In this document: piece by piece, positions 35,886 to 45,778 of the stretch
Position numbering within the stretch: position 1 is the first letter of the stretch
Layout: every line of letters begins with the position of its first letter
Origin: Hoeflea sp.
GTDB lineage: Bacteria > Pseudomonadota > Alphaproteobacteria > Rhizobiales > Rhizobiaceae
DNA: 64,000 nt
Assembly (NCBI RefSeq): GCF_002733955.1
Contig: NZ_NVXQ01000003.1
Location: 62,001-126,000 of the forward strand
Direction: 5' to 3'
The notes under the pieces: model-generated
What the model was told of the DNA's origin: nothing
The model's input: only the letters and a program-made list of their open reading frames with translations
The model's database searches: none
Made by a program: the position numbers and the translations under genes

Positions 35886-37358
35886 ATGGCCAACACTGCA
35901 ACGCGGGTGCGCATCGCACCGTCTCCGACTGGCGAACCGCATGTCGGAACTGCCTACATCGCGCTGTTCAACTATCTCTTCGCGAAGAAGAACGGCGGCG
36001 AGTTCATCCTGCGCATCGAGGACACCGATGCTGCGCGCTCGACGCCGGAGTTTGAACAGAAGGTTCTCGACGCACTCAAATGGTGTGGCCTGTCCTGGTC
36101 GGAAGGCCCCGACATCGGCGGCCCCTACGGCCCCTATCGCCAGAGCGAGCGCAAGGACCTCTACGCGCCCTATGTCGAAAAGATCGTCGAGAACGGCCAC
36201 GGCTTCCGCTGCTTCTGCACGCCTGCGCGGCTGGACGAAATGCGCGCAGCCCAGCGCGCCGCCGGCAAGCCACCGAAATATGACGGCCACTGCCTTAACC
36301 TCAAGGCCGAGGAAGTCACCGCACGCATGGCGGCCGGCGAGCCGTCCGTGGTGCGCATGAAGATCCCGACCGAAGGCACCTGCAAATTCGTCGACGGTGT
36401 CTATGGCGAGGTCGAGATCCCCTGGGAAGCCGTCGACATGCAGGTCCTGCTCAAGGCCGACGGCATGCCGACCTACCACATGGCAAATGTGGTCGACGAT
36501 CACCTGATGAAGATCACCCACGTGGCCCGCGGCGAGGAATGGCTGTCCTCGGTGCCAAAGCACATTCTGATCTACCAGTATCTCGGTCTCGAGCCGCCGG
36601 TGTTCATGCACCTGTCGCTGATGCGCAATGCCGACAAGTCGAAGCTGTCGAAGCGCAAGAACCCGACCTCGATTTCCTATTACGCGGCGCTCGGCTTCCT
36701 GCCCGAGGCGCTGATGAACTTCCTTGGCTTGTTCTTCATCCAGATTGCCGAGGGCGAGGAACTGCAGAGCATCGACCAGCTGGTTGCCAATTTCGATCCG
36801 GAAAACCTCAACAAGGCCGGCGCGATCTTCGACCTGCAGAAGCTTGACTGGCTCAATGGCCGCTGGCTGCGCGAAAGCATTTCCGAGGAAGAGTTCGTCT
36901 CCCGTGTTCTGGCATGGGCACAGGAAAACGGACGCTTCGGCGAAGGCATGAAGCTGGCTCAGTCGCGCATTACCAAGCTCTCGGACCTGCCCGATCTGAC
37001 CGGCTTCTTGCTCAAAGGCGATCTGGGACTGACGGCAGACGATTTTTCCAGGATCAAGAAAGTCTCGCTCGAGGACGTTCTGAAAATCCTGCAGACGGTT
37101 CAGCCGGATCTCGAGAAGATCTTCGAGTGGAACGCCGAAAGCATCGAGGCCGAACTGCGCGCCATTGCCGAGCGCAACGACATCAAGCTCAGGAACCTTC
37201 TCGCGCCGATGTTCATCGCCGTGTCAGGTTCATCGCGGTCATTGCCGCTGTTTGATTCCATGTCCATTCTTGGCCGTTCAGTGGTGCGCCAGCGCCTCAA
37301 GCAGGCCGAACTCGCAGTCAAGGCCGGCGTCGAAGCAGCCAAAGCAAACAACGGGTAA
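35886..37358 (+). CDS. gltX: Glutamyl-tRNA synthetase
   Basis: This 490-residue class I synthetase charges tRNA-Glu. The HIGH-type motif is IAPSPTGEPHVGTAYIALFNYLF and the KMSKS-type motif SKLSKRKNPTSI. A Cys-containing segment CFCTPARLDEM lies in the acceptor-binding region. The overall sequence closely follows the rhizobial GltX type I recall. The longer upstream frame is ignored, as the family starts at MANTATRVRIAPSP. The lysS gene starts 4 nt after its stop. Confidence 0.96.
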   Translation: MANTATRVRIAPSPTGEPHVGTAYIALFNYLFAKKNGGEFILRIEDTDAARSTPEFEQKVLDALKWCGLSWSEGPDIGGPYGPYRQSERKDLYAPYVEKIVENGHGFRCFCTPARLDEMRAAQRAAGKPPKYDGHCLNLKAEEVTARMAAGEPSVVRMKIPTEGTCKFVDGVYGEVEIPWEAVDMQVLLKADGMPTYHMANVVDDHLMKITHVARGEEWLSSVPKHILIYQYLGLEPPVFMHLSLMRNADKSKLSKRKNPTSISYYAALGFLPEALMNFLGLFFIQIAEGEELQSIDQLVANFDPENLNKAGAIFDLQKLDWLNGRWLRESISEEEFVSRVLAWAQENGRFGEGMKLAQSRITKLSDLPDLTGFLLKGDLGLTADDFSRIKKVSLEDVLKILQTVQPDLEKIFEWNAESIEAELRAIAERNDIKLRNLLAPMFIAVSGSSRSLPLFDSMSILGRSVVRQRLKQAELAVKAGVEAAKANNG

Positions 37359-37362
37359 GACA

Positions 37363-38859
37363 ATGAACGACACAACAAATGAGCCCGGCCTTTCGTCCGA
37401 CGTCACCGAAGTGCGCGCCCAGAAGCTTGCCAAGCTGCGCGAGACGGTGGCCGAGGTCTATCCGGCGCATTTCCACCGCACCATGACCAATCAGGAACTG
37501 GCGGAGAAATATGCCGATATTGAACCTGATACCCTGACCGGCGACATCATCACCGTAGCCGGGCGGGTGTATTCCTCGCGCAATTCCGGCATGTTCATGG
37601 ATATCCATGATGCCTCCGGCAAGGTGCAGATTTTCAGTCACAAGGACACGACGCCGCAGGACGCGCGTGATCTCCTGCCGCTGATCGACATGGGCGACAT
37701 CATCGGTGTTACCGGCGAAGTCCGCCGCACCAAGCGTGGCGAACTGACCGTCAACGCCCAAGAAATCATCATGCTGACCAAGTCGTTGCTGCCAATGCCG
37801 GAAAAGTGGCACGGCCTGTCCGACATCGAGCAGCGCTACCGCAAGCGCCATCTTGATATCCTGACCAATGAGGATTCCAAGCTCCGCTTTCAGCAGCGCT
37901 CGAAGATCATCTCTGGAATTCGCCGTTTCATGGAAGATGACGGCTTCATGGAAATCGAAACCCCGATGCTGCATTCAATCTATGGCGGCGCCACCGCCGA
38001 GCCGTTCAAGACCCACCACAACACGCTCAAGCTTGACATGTACCTGCGCATCGCGCCGGAACTCTATCTCAAGCGGGCGCTGGTTTCGGGACTGACCGAC
38101 AAGGTCTTCGAGGTCAACCGCAACTTCCGCAACGAAGGCGTCTCCACCCGGCACAATCCCGAGTTCACCATGCTCGAGTGCTACTGGGCCTATGCTGACT
38201 ACGAAGACATCATGGGCCTGGTCGAGCGCTTGTTTGAAAGCCTTGCGATGTCGATCCACGGCAGCACCGAGATCACCTATGGCGACAAGGAACTGTCCTT
38301 CAAGGGTCCGTTCAAGCGGGTCGCCATGCCCGATGCGGTCAAGGATGCAACTGGCATCGACTTCCGCGCCATTGCCACCGACGAGGAAGCCCGTGCCGCA
38401 GCCAAGGCTGCCGGATTCGAGATCGAGGACGACTGGACCTGGGGCGAATGCCTGGCCTTCATCTTCGAGGAGAAGGTCGAATCCACGCTGATCCAGCCAT
38501 CGCATGTCACCCACTTCCCGAAAGACATCTCGCCTTTCGCCAAGGAAGTTCCCGGCGAGCCGCGCCTTGTCGAGCGCTTCGAGACCTATTGCAACGCCTG
38601 GGAACTGGGCAACGCGTTCTCCGAGCTCAACGATCCGGAAGAGCAGCGCAAACGCATGGTCGAACAGCTCGAACAGGCCCACGCCCGTGGCGAAATGGAA
38701 AAGCAGCTCGATGACGAGTTTCTCGATGCCATCGATCAGGGTATGCCGCCGGCAGGTGGACTTGGCATCGGCGTTGACCGCCTGATCATGCTCCTGACCA
38801 ACGCGCCGTCAATCCGCGACGTGATCCTGTTCCCGGCCCGCAAAACCCGCAGCGAATAA
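37363..38859 (+). CDS. lysS: Lysyl-tRNA synthetase, class II
   Basis: This 498-residue class II synthetase has an N-terminal OB-fold tRNA-binding domain ([27 protein letters not shown]) and the class II core: motif 1 [21 protein letters not shown], motif 2 [24 protein letters not shown] and motif 3 [13 protein letters not shown]. It forms lysyl-tRNA. It is co-transcribed with gltX; I recall the same pair in other rhizobia. The ATG at 37363 is chosen because the upstream open stretch overlaps gltX in another frame. Confidence 0.96.
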   Translation: MNDTTNEPGLSSDVTEVRAQKLAKLRETVAEVYPAHFHRTMTNQELAEKYADIEPDTLTGDIITVAGRVYSSRNSGMFMDIHDASGKVQIFSHKDTTPQDARDLLPLIDMGDIIGVTGEVRRTKRGELTVNAQEIIMLTKSLLPMPEKWHGLSDIEQRYRKRHLDILTNEDSKLRFQQRSKIISGIRRFMEDDGFMEIETPMLHSIYGGATAEPFKTHHNTLKLDMYLRIAPELYLKRALVSGLTDKVFEVNRNFRNEGVSTRHNPEFTMLECYWAYADYEDIMGLVERLFESLAMSIHGSTEITYGDKELSFKGPFKRVAMPDAVKDATGIDFRAIATDEEARAAAKAAGFEIEDDWTWGECLAFIFEEKVESTLIQPSHVTHFPKDISPFAKEVPGEPRLVERFETYCNAWELGNAFSELNDPEEQRKRMVEQLEQAHARGEMEKQLDDEFLDAIDQGMPPAGGLGIGVDRLIMLLTNAPSIRDVILFPARKTRSE

Positions 38860-38880
38860 CACGAATAGGTTCAGGCTGGA

Positions 38881-39522
38881 TCAGTGGCCGGCGGCTTTCG
38901 CCGGCTCCGCGTCCCCGCTGGCGGCAACGATTTCGGCTTCCTCGTCGACCAGATCGCCATCGCAGCCGGCAACGAGCTCGATCTCCTGCGCGACAGCTTC
39001 GATTTCCGATTGCGGCATGTTGACCCGGTCGCCGAAGTAATAGCCGGTGCTGGAAGGCAGTGTGTTGACGTAACGCACCTCCCACGGCTGTGACACGGCC
39101 AATGTTCTGGTCGGCACCGGAGCGTAGACGATTTCGGCGCCGATTGCGTAACCGCGAAGCTCGGCCCGCTCCGTCGGGCCGCGGTGATCGGCCACCTGGA
39201 CAATGACGAGATCCGGATTTACCGTTTCCGACAGATGGCGCGCGAGCCGCAGGCCGGTCTTCACGCGCTCTCTCGGCTCGAGGTCGTCGCCGGAGATAAC
39301 CGCGATCAGCCGCTTTTCCTTGCCGCGCCGGAATTCCGACTGGTAGACGGTCTTGCAGTGACCGTTTGTTTCTTCCTCATAGCCGGGAATAATGTTGGCC
39401 GGGGCAAACACCAGGGCAGCAGTTCCGGAAGCCCCCAGCACAAATAGAAATCCACCTGACAGCAAGGCAAGCTTGCGCGAGACCCGGAACATGTGGAACA
39501 ATTTACGCTTGGCTTCGGCCAT
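38881..39522 (-). CDS. Hypothetical single-helix membrane-anchored protein
   Basis: This 213-residue protein has a basic N-terminus, one membrane helix (LALLSGGFLFVLGASGTAALVF) and a mostly polar remainder with CKTVYQSEFRRGKEKRLIAVISGDDLEPRERVKTGLRLARHL. The C-terminal 30 residues are acidic and alanine-rich. The start 39522 has AAGGG upstream. I do not recognise a family or function. It is convergent with lysS with a 21-nt gap. Confidence 0.65.
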   Translation of the reverse strand: MAEAKRKLFHMFRVSRKLALLSGGFLFVLGASGTAALVFAPANIIPGYEEETNGHCKTVYQSEFRRGKEKRLIAVISGDDLEPRERVKTGLRLARHLSETVNPDLVIVQVADHRGPTERAELRGYAIGAEIVYAPVPTRTLAVSQPWEVRYVNTLPSSTGYYFGDRVNMPQSEIEAVAQEIELVAGCDGDLVDEEAEIVAASGDAEPAKAAGH

Positions 39523-39607
39523 AACTGGATACCCTTGACGCAGAACAACTCCGCGCAGTGTAGTCCAGTGCACTTACGTAAGTATTAACCCTGTTCTTTA
39601 ACCGGTG

Positions 39608-39643
39608 ATCCAGATCGGCTCAGCCAATCCAGATCGGCTCAGC
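39608..39643. repeat. Short tandem duplication at the codA 3' end
   Basis: A 17-nt unit, ATCCAGATCGGCTCAGC, is present at 39608-39624 and again at 39627-39643 (period 19). The second copy contains the codA stop codon, so the first looks like a recent tandem duplication of the gene end. Confidence 0.8.
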
Positions 39644-40928
39644 GCGGTTCCGGTATGTTGAAGCGCCGGTCGATGTCAGCTTCCCGGCCCGGAATTTCGA
39701 GCCGCATCGGCGACCGTTCCCGCCGGGCAATCACCTTGCCGCGCGCCATGACCATCAGCCGCGTCGCCCGCAAGCGAATGGCTTCGATCGGGTTTCCGGC
39801 ATCCAGCACGACGAGATCAGCCCGCTTGCCGACTTCGAGTCCATAGTCCTTGAGGCCCATGATGGCCGCGCTCTGGGTGGTCACCATCTCGTAGCAGCGG
39901 CGCATGTCATCCGGGCTGGTCATCTGCGCCACGTGCAGCCCCATGAAGGCAACATCGAGCATGTCCGCCGTGCCCAGCGAGTACCAGGGATCGAGCACGC
40001 AATCCTGGCCGAACCCGACCCGGATGCCGTGCTTGAGCATTTCAGGCACCCGCGTCATGCCCCGCCGTTTCGGATACGTATCGTGGCGGCCCTGCAGCGT
40101 GATGTTGATCAGCGGGTTGGGAATGGCAGCAACTTCCGCCTCGGCAATCAGCGGCAGCAGCTTGGAGACATAGTAATTGTCCATCGAGTGCATCGAGGTC
40201 AGATGCGAACCTGCCACCCGGCCCTGCAACCCGAGCCGCTGGGTCTCGTAAGCCAGTTGCTCAATGTGGCGCGACAGCGGGTCGTCGGTCTCGTCGCAAT
40301 GCATGTCGACCATCAGCCCGCGCTCGGAAGCAATCTCGCAGAGCTCGGTCACTGACGCCCGGCCATCGGCCATGGTGCGCTCGAAATGCGGAATGCCGCC
40401 GACCACGTCTACGCCCATATCCAGCGCCCGGATCGTGTTCTCGCGCGCGGTCGGCGAGCGATAGAGCCCGTCCTGCGGAAACGCCACCAGTTGCAGATCG
40501 ATATAGTGCGCGATCTCCTGCTTCACCTCGAGAAGCGCTTCTACCGCCAGCAGCCGGTCGTCGCAGACATCGACATGGGTGCGGATGGCAAGCAGCCCCA
40601 TCGACGCCGCCCAGTCGCAATAGGCAAGCGCCCTTTCCTTGACCGCTTCATGCGTCAGCAGCGGCTTGAGTTCGCCCCACAGGCCGATCCCTTCAAGCAA
40701 CGTACCCGAAGCATTGATCCGCGGCTGGCCATAGGACAGCGTCGCATCCATGTGAAAATGTGGATCGACGAAGGGCGGCGACACCAGATTGCCGGACACG
40801 TCAATGACTTCGCCGGCCTCGGCATCGATACCGGGCGAAATGGCGGCAATCCGCCCGTCCTGAATGGCGATGTCTGCAGTTGTCCCATCGGGCAGCACGC
40901 CGCCCTTGAGCAAGGTATCAAAACTCAT
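39639..40928 (-). CDS. codA: Cytosine deaminase (amidohydrolase family)
   Basis: This 429-residue metal-dependent deaminase resembles E. coli CodA along its length. Visible are DPHFHMDATLSY (metal His pair), AIRTHVDVCDDRLLAVEALLEVKQEI, VGGIPHFE, DMHCDETDDPLSRH (catalytic Glu/metal His), HLTSMHSMDN, LQGRHDTYPKRRGMTRV and GFGQDCVLDPWYSLGTA. It would convert cytosine to uracil or deaminate a related base. The start 40928 overlaps the upstream ABC permease by 4 nt, placing it last in the transporter operon and pointing to pyrimidine or related base salvage. Confidence 0.9.
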   Translation of the reverse strand: MSFDTLLKGGVLPDGTTADIAIQDGRIAAISPGIDAEAGEVIDVSGNLVSPPFVDPHFHMDATLSYGQPRINASGTLLEGIGLWGELKPLLTHEAVKERALAYCDWAASMGLLAIRTHVDVCDDRLLAVEALLEVKQEIAHYIDLQLVAFPQDGLYRSPTARENTIRALDMGVDVVGGIPHFERTMADGRASVTELCEIASERGLMVDMHCDETDDPLSRHIEQLAYETQRLGLQGRVAGSHLTSMHSMDNYYVSKLLPLIAEAEVAAIPNPLINITLQGRHDTYPKRRGMTRVPEMLKHGIRVGFGQDCVLDPWYSLGTADMLDVAFMGLHVAQMTSPDDMRRCYEMVTTQSAAIMGLKDYGLEVGKRADLVVLDAGNPIEAIRLRATRLMVMARGKVIARRERSPMRLEIPGREADIDRRFNIPEPR

Positions 40929-41875
40929 CTCTCGCCTTTCTGGTAGGGAACCATCAGCGCCTTTGGATAGGTCGCGCGGCGGGCCACCACGACCAGCGCC
41001 ACGATCGACAGCACGAACGGCATCATCAGGAAGATCTGGTAGGGAATCACCCCGCCGGTGATCTGTTGCAGCCGCACCTGGTAGGCATCGAAGGCTGCAA
41101 ACAGGATGGCGCCGATCAGCGCCTTGCCCGGCCGCCAGGAACCGAACACCACCAGCGCGATGGCGATCCATCCGCGCCCGTTGATCATCTCGAAGAAGAA
41201 CGAGTTGAACGCCGACATGGTCAGAAACGCGCCGCCGACAGCCATCAGCGCCGACCCTGCCATCACTGCACCGATCCGCACCGCCGTCACCGAAATACCC
41301 TGTGCTTCAACCGCCGCCGGATTTTCACCCACCGCCCGCACGGCCACGCCCACCGGCGTCCGGTAGAAGATGAAGGCCACCGCGGCGACGGTAAAATAGG
41401 CGAGGTATGTCAGCGGCGTCTGGTTGAACAGCGCCGGCCCGATCACCGGAATATCCGACAGCAGCGGCACCGCAAAAGGCTGGAATGGCTCGATCTTCGG
41501 TGGCGACGACACCTCAGGCAGCAGGATCCGGTAGGTAAAATAGGTCAGGCTTGCGGCAAGCAGCGTGATCCCGATGCCGGTCACATGTTGCGACAGCCCC
41601 AGCGGCACCGTGAGGAACCCGTGCAGCAGCCCGAACATCGCCCCTGTCAGCGCCGCGACAAACACGCCGGTCCACAGATCCCCGCCCATATAGACGGTGA
41701 ACCAGCCGGAAAACGCGCCGGCCACCATGATGCCCTCGATCCCGAGATTGAGCACGCCGGCCCGCTCGCAGATCAGTTCGCCCATGGTGGCAAAGATCAG
41801 CGGCGAGGCAATGCGGATGGCAGCAACCCAGAAACTGGCGGTGAAGAGGATTTCAAATGCTTCGCTCACATTCAT
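40925..41875 (-). CDS. Nucleoside-type ABC transporter permease
   Basis: This 316-residue permease of the branched-chain/BMP-associated type has about eight hydrophobic segments and the family block GERAGVLNLGIEGIMVAGAFSGWF near the N-terminus (seen here as CERAGVLNLGIEG) plus VRAVGENPAAVEAQGISV. It corresponds to the YufQ/NupQ-type subunit. It overlaps both neighbours by 4 nt (second permease before, codA after). Confidence 0.9.
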   Translation of the reverse strand: MNVSEAFEILFTASFWVAAIRIASPLIFATMGELICERAGVLNLGIEGIMVAGAFSGWFTVYMGGDLWTGVFVAALTGAMFGLLHGFLTVPLGLSQHVTGIGITLLAASLTYFTYRILLPEVSSPPKIEPFQPFAVPLLSDIPVIGPALFNQTPLTYLAYFTVAAVAFIFYRTPVGVAVRAVGENPAAVEAQGISVTAVRIGAVMAGSALMAVGGAFLTMSAFNSFFFEMINGRGWIAIALVVFGSWRPGKALIGAILFAAFDAYQVRLQQITGGVIPYQIFLMMPFVLSIVALVVVARRATYPKALMVPYQKGER

Positions 41876-42921
41876 CTCCAGCGCACGCGGTAGCGCATCA
41901 GCATGATGGCGGCGACCATGGTCAGAAGCGACGTTGCCACCATCACCTCGGCGATGTAGCTCGGCACATTGGCGCTTCGGCTCATCGCATCCGCGCCGAC
42001 GAAAATCCCGGCCACGAAGATCGCAGCCGCAATCACCCCGAGTGGATTCAGCATTGCCAGCATTGCGACGACAATGCCGGTGTAGCCGTAGCCCGGCGAC
42101 AGATCGAGCGTCAGGTTGCCCTTCAGACCCGCCACTTCAGAGAAGCCCGCAAGTGCCGCAAGCCCGCCCGACAGCAGCGCCGTCTTGGCAATCACCCGGT
42201 TGACCGGAATGCCGGCAAACCGTGCTGCTTCCGCATTATGCCCGACCGCGCGCATCTCGTAGCCGAGCGTGGTCTTCTTCATGATCACCCAGACCACGAT
42301 GGCCGAAGCAATGGCGAGGATAAATCCGAAATGCAGCCGCTTGCCCTTGATCAGCCGCGGCAGCTGCGCATCCGCGATCACCCGTTTCGATTGCGGCCAG
42401 CCCATGCCCATCGGATCCTTCAGCGGCCCCTCGAGCAGCATCGAGACAAACAGCAAAACGATGAAATTCAACAGCAGCGTCGTCACCACCTCGTCGACGC
42501 CGAATTTGGTCTTGAGGATGGCCGGGCCAAGCAGTGTCAGCGCGCCGGTCAGCATCGCCGCGATCATGATCAGCGGGATCAGACCGGCCGAGGGCAGCGT
42601 CACCGCGCCTGTGCCGATCACAACCGTCATCACCGCACCCAGATAAAGCTGGGCTTCAGCGCCGATGTTCCAGAGCTTGGCCCTGAACGCCACGGCCACG
42701 GCCAGCCCGGTAAAGATCAGCGGCGTCGCCCGGGTCAGCGTCTCCAGAAGCGCGAACTGCGACCCCGCAGCCCCCTTGATCACCAGCCAGAACACCGTGA
42801 ACGGCGAGGCCCCGGCGATCATCACCAGCACCGATGAAAACACCACCGTTGCCAAGATCGCCCCCGCCGGCCACAGGATTTTCGCCGCCCCGGAAGATGA
42901 CGGTCTCGGCTCAAGCCGCAT
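41872..42921 (-). CDS. Nucleoside-type ABC transporter permease
   Basis: This 349-residue permease has about eight to ten hydrophobic segments and conserved blocks of the YufP/NupP-type subunit: LWNIGAEAQLYLGAVMTV, VDEVVTTLLLNFIVLLF and YEMRAVGHNAEAARFAGIPV. It pairs with the 316-residue permease. Its start overlaps the ATPase gene by 11 nt, and its stop overlaps the next permease start by 4 nt. Confidence 0.9.
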   Translation of the reverse strand: MRLEPRPSSSGAAKILWPAGAILATVVFSSVLVMIAGASPFTVFWLVIKGAAGSQFALLETLTRATPLIFTGLAVAVAFRAKLWNIGAEAQLYLGAVMTVVIGTGAVTLPSAGLIPLIMIAAMLTGALTLLGPAILKTKFGVDEVVTTLLLNFIVLLFVSMLLEGPLKDPMGMGWPQSKRVIADAQLPRLIKGKRLHFGFILAIASAIVVWVIMKKTTLGYEMRAVGHNAEAARFAGIPVNRVIAKTALLSGGLAALAGFSEVAGLKGNLTLDLSPGYGYTGIVVAMLAMLNPLGVIAAAIFVAGIFVGADAMSRSANVPSYIAEVMVATSLLTMVAAIMLMRYRVRWR

Positions 42922-44461
42922 GATCAGCCCCTTCTTCGACGCCGTGCCCGGCCATCAGTTCACCCAGCTCCATGACGCTGCGCTCGCCCCGCAGCGATGG
43001 TTTCGACAATCGGCCCCGGTGTATCACCAGGATCCGGTCGGAGAGCGTCTGGATTTCATCCAGATCCTCGGAAATCAAGAGCACCGCAGCCCCCCGGTCC
43101 CGCGCCTCGATCAGCCGCGCATGCACATAGGCGACCGCGCCGACATCGAGCCCGCGCGTCGGCTGGCTGGCCAGGATGATGTCCGGGTCGCCATCCAGCG
43201 CCCGGCCGAGGATGAGCTTCTGCATGTTTCCGCCCGACAGCAGCCGCACCCGCGCGTCCGCCGAGGGACATTTCACGTCATAGGCCTTGATGATGTCATC
43301 GGCAAAAGCTGCAGCGGCTTTCCAGTCGAGAAACCCGAACCGCGAAAACCGCGGGCTGCGATAGGCTTCCGAAATCACGTTCTCGGCCACGCTCATGTCA
43401 CCGATCATGCCGGTGGCATGGCGGTCTTCCGGAATACGGCCCAGCCCCCGATCGAGTGCCGCACGCGGCGACCAGCGTCCGGCTGGCGCGCCATGAACAA
43501 CGATCTCACCCTCGCGGGCTTCCAGCGTGCCCGCGATCAAGGCAGCCAGAGCCGCCTGGCCATTGCCGGAGATCCCGGCGAGCCCGGTGATCTCGCCGCC
43601 ACGCAGCTGCATCGAGATCTGCCTGAGTGCTGCCCCGCCCATGCTCGGCGTCGACACGGACCGGAGCTCGAACAGCACATCGCGCGGTGTCGAGGGGCCG
43701 ATCTCGTTGACCGGCAATTGCCCACCCACCATCAGCTCCGCAAGCTCCCGCCGTGTCGCCTCTGAGGTCATGCGTTCGCCGGCGAGCTTGCCGCCACGCA
43801 GCACCACGACACGATCGGAGACCGACTGAACCTCGCCCAGCTTGTGCGAGATGAAGATCACCGACAGTCCCGCCGCCACCAGCTTTTGAAGCGTGGCAAA
43901 CAAGGCCTCGGTTTCCATCGGCGTCAGCACCGCCGTCGGTTCGTCCAGAATGAGAATGCGCGCCTCGCGGTACAGCGCCTTGAGAATCTCGACCCGCTGC
44001 CGTTCTCCTACGGAAAGCTCCGTGATCATCCGGTCCGGGTCGACCTCGAGACCATAGTCAGTGGCGAGCTGGCGGATTTTTGCTCGGGCGCGGGACTTGC
44101 CCAGATTGAGTGACCACAGCGATTGCGTGCCAAGCACGATATTCTCGAGCACCGTCATCTGGTCGGCCAGCGTGAAGTGCTGATGCACCATGCCGATGCC
44201 GGCGCCAAGTGCTGCATTCGGATCGCCCGCCGGCAGCGGCTTGCCGAACACTTCGATCTCTCCCTCATCGGCGGTGTAGTGACCGAACAGGATGTTCATC
44301 AGCGTCGTCTTGCCGGCGCCGTTTTCGCCAAGCAGCGCCACCACTTCGCCGCGCTTCAGCGACAGCGAAATGGCATCATTGGCGACCAGCGTGCCAAATC
44401 TCTTGGTAATGCCCGAGAGGCGGAGAACGGTCTCCGCCTCCGAGCCTTGTGCAGCGTTCAT
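42911..44461 (-). CDS. Nucleoside-type ABC transporter ATP-binding protein (two ABC domains)
   Basis: This 516-residue ATPase has two ABC domains, as usual for sugar/nucleoside importers. Domain 1 has Walker A GENGAGKTTLMN, signature LSVGERQR and Walker B ILILDEPTAVL. Domain 2 has a degenerate Walker A (GISGNGQAALAAL), signature LSGGNMQK and IILASQPTRGLDVGA. ATG 44461 shares one base with the stop of the binding-protein gene (TGATG). The longer upstream open frame lies inside that gene and is ignored. Confidence 0.93.
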   Translation of the reverse strand: MNAAQGSEAETVLRLSGITKRFGTLVANDAISLSLKRGEVVALLGENGAGKTTLMNILFGHYTADEGEIEVFGKPLPAGDPNAALGAGIGMVHQHFTLADQMTVLENIVLGTQSLWSLNLGKSRARAKIRQLATDYGLEVDPDRMITELSVGERQRVEILKALYREARILILDEPTAVLTPMETEALFATLQKLVAAGLSVIFISHKLGEVQSVSDRVVVLRGGKLAGERMTSEATRRELAELMVGGQLPVNEIGPSTPRDVLFELRSVSTPSMGGAALRQISMQLRGGEITGLAGISGNGQAALAALIAGTLEAREGEIVVHGAPAGRWSPRAALDRGLGRIPEDRHATGMIGDMSVAENVISEAYRSPRFSRFGFLDWKAAAAFADDIIKAYDVKCPSADARVRLLSGGNMQKLILGRALDGDPDIILASQPTRGLDVGAVAYVHARLIEARDRGAAVLLISEDLDEIQTLSDRILVIHRGRLSKPSLRGERSVMELGELMAGHGVEEGADHAA

Positions 44462-45498
44462 CAGCTGGACTTGGGCTCTTCGTCGTTGATCTCGACCACG
44501 AAGGAGCCGTCCTTGATCGCGGCTTCCCGCTCCTTGACCAGCTTCATCGCCTCTTCCGGAACCTTGCCTTCGAATGTGCCCAGCGGCGCCAGCGAGCAGC
44601 CGCCTTCCTTCATGAAGGAATAGACGCCGTAATTGTCGGCTTTGAAGGTGCCGGCCTTGACCATCTCGATGGCGTGATCGAGCGTCGGCTCGAAATGCCA
44701 CAGCGCCGATGCCACCACGGTTTCAGGATAGTCCGACTGGGTGTCGATCACGTTGCCGATCGCCAGCACGCCCTTTTCCTTGGCCGCATCGGACACGCCG
44801 AAGCGTTCCGCATAGAGAATGTCGGCTCCGCCATCGATCTGGGCGAAGGCGGTTTCCTTGGCTTTCGGCGGATCGAACCACGAGCCGATGAAGGCAACCT
44901 GGAACTTGGTCTCGGGCGCTGTTTCCTTTACGCCGGCCATGAAGGCATGCATCAGCCGGTTGACCTCGGGGATCGGAAATCCGCCGACCATGCCCATATT
45001 GTTCGACTTGGTCATGGCGCCTGCGATGATGCCGGACAGATAGGACGCGTCCTGGATGTAGTTGTCGAACACCGCAAAGTTCGGTGCGTCATCCTTGGGC
45101 AGAAAGCTCGATCCCATCAGATACGCGGTTTCCGGATAATCGGCGGCCACCTGGCGCGCCGCATCCTCGACCGCAAACACTTCCCCGATGATCAGGTCAT
45201 GCCCGGCTTCGGAATATTCGCGCATGACGCGCTCGTAATCATTGTTCGAGGTGTTTTCCGAAAACACATATTCGATGTCGCCTCGGGCGACTGCGGCATT
45301 GGCGGCCTTGTGAATGCGGCTGACCCATTGCTGCTCGACCGGCACGGTGTAGATCGCGGCCACCTTGAGCGGTCCTTCGGCGCGGGCCTTGCCGAGAAAT
45401 CCGGGCATGGCAAGCGCTGCAGCGCCGGCTGCGGACCCCGCAAGAATCTGGCGGCGTTTGAGAAGATGGGTATGGCTAGACGTCGGTGATTTGGTCAT
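44461..45498 (-). CDS. BMP-family ABC substrate-binding protein
   Basis: This 345-residue exported protein has a Tat-like signal (KRRQILAGSAAGAAALAMPGFLGKARA) and the BMP/PnrA domain (KVAAIYTVPVEQQWVSRIHKAANAA, YLMGSSFLPKDDAPNFAVFDNYIQDASYLSGIIAGAMTKSN). BMP proteins bind nucleosides or similar bases. AGGAG fixes the start at 45498. It heads the operon with one ATPase, two permeases and codA, so a pyrimidine nucleoside or base is the likely ligand. Confidence 0.92.
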   Translation of the reverse strand: MTKSPTSSHTHLLKRRQILAGSAAGAAALAMPGFLGKARAEGPLKVAAIYTVPVEQQWVSRIHKAANAAVARGDIEYVFSENTSNNDYERVMREYSEAGHDLIIGEVFAVEDAARQVAADYPETAYLMGSSFLPKDDAPNFAVFDNYIQDASYLSGIIAGAMTKSNNMGMVGGFPIPEVNRLMHAFMAGVKETAPETKFQVAFIGSWFDPPKAKETAFAQIDGGADILYAERFGVSDAAKEKGVLAIGNVIDTQSDYPETVVASALWHFEPTLDHAIEMVKAGTFKADNYGVYSFMKEGGCSLAPLGTFEGKVPEEAMKLVKEREAAIKDGSFVVEINDEEPKSS

Positions 45499-45554
45499 GG
45501 CTGACGCTCCTGTTTGACACTGTTTTGGCTGCACCCGTCATTGTTTTTGACCAA

Positions 45555-45583
45555 AAGATAAAACGCGCGCTTCCCCTTGGCAA
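45555..45583 (-). promoter_or_regulatory. Predicted sigma-70 promoter of the BMP-ABC-codA operon
   Basis: On the minus strand TTGCCA and TATCTT are separated by exactly 17 nt. The predicted start near 45548 gives a 50-nt leader to the binding-protein gene. The remaining gap up to 45778 would carry the ackA promoter, where I see nothing clear. Confidence 0.5.
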
Positions 45584-45778
45584 CCGACTTATGCTTGCTT
45601 GTGCACAATTCAGAGGCTGCTTCCGAATCCGCACAAAAATCAGACCAAATTCGTCGCGCGGACCAGACCAGCCACGGTTTTGGGTTGCGCATCCCGCGCA
45701 ATCCGGCACAACGGGAGACCCTGAGCCAAAAGGCACAAGGCGAACCGCCGGGACCCGAGAAGGAAAGGACGCAAACCG

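Noticed and set aside
35886-38859. gltX-lysS as horizontally acquired
   Set aside because: Both proteins fit the rhizobial type and I recall the same gene pair in related genomes, so vertical inheritance is the simpler view.
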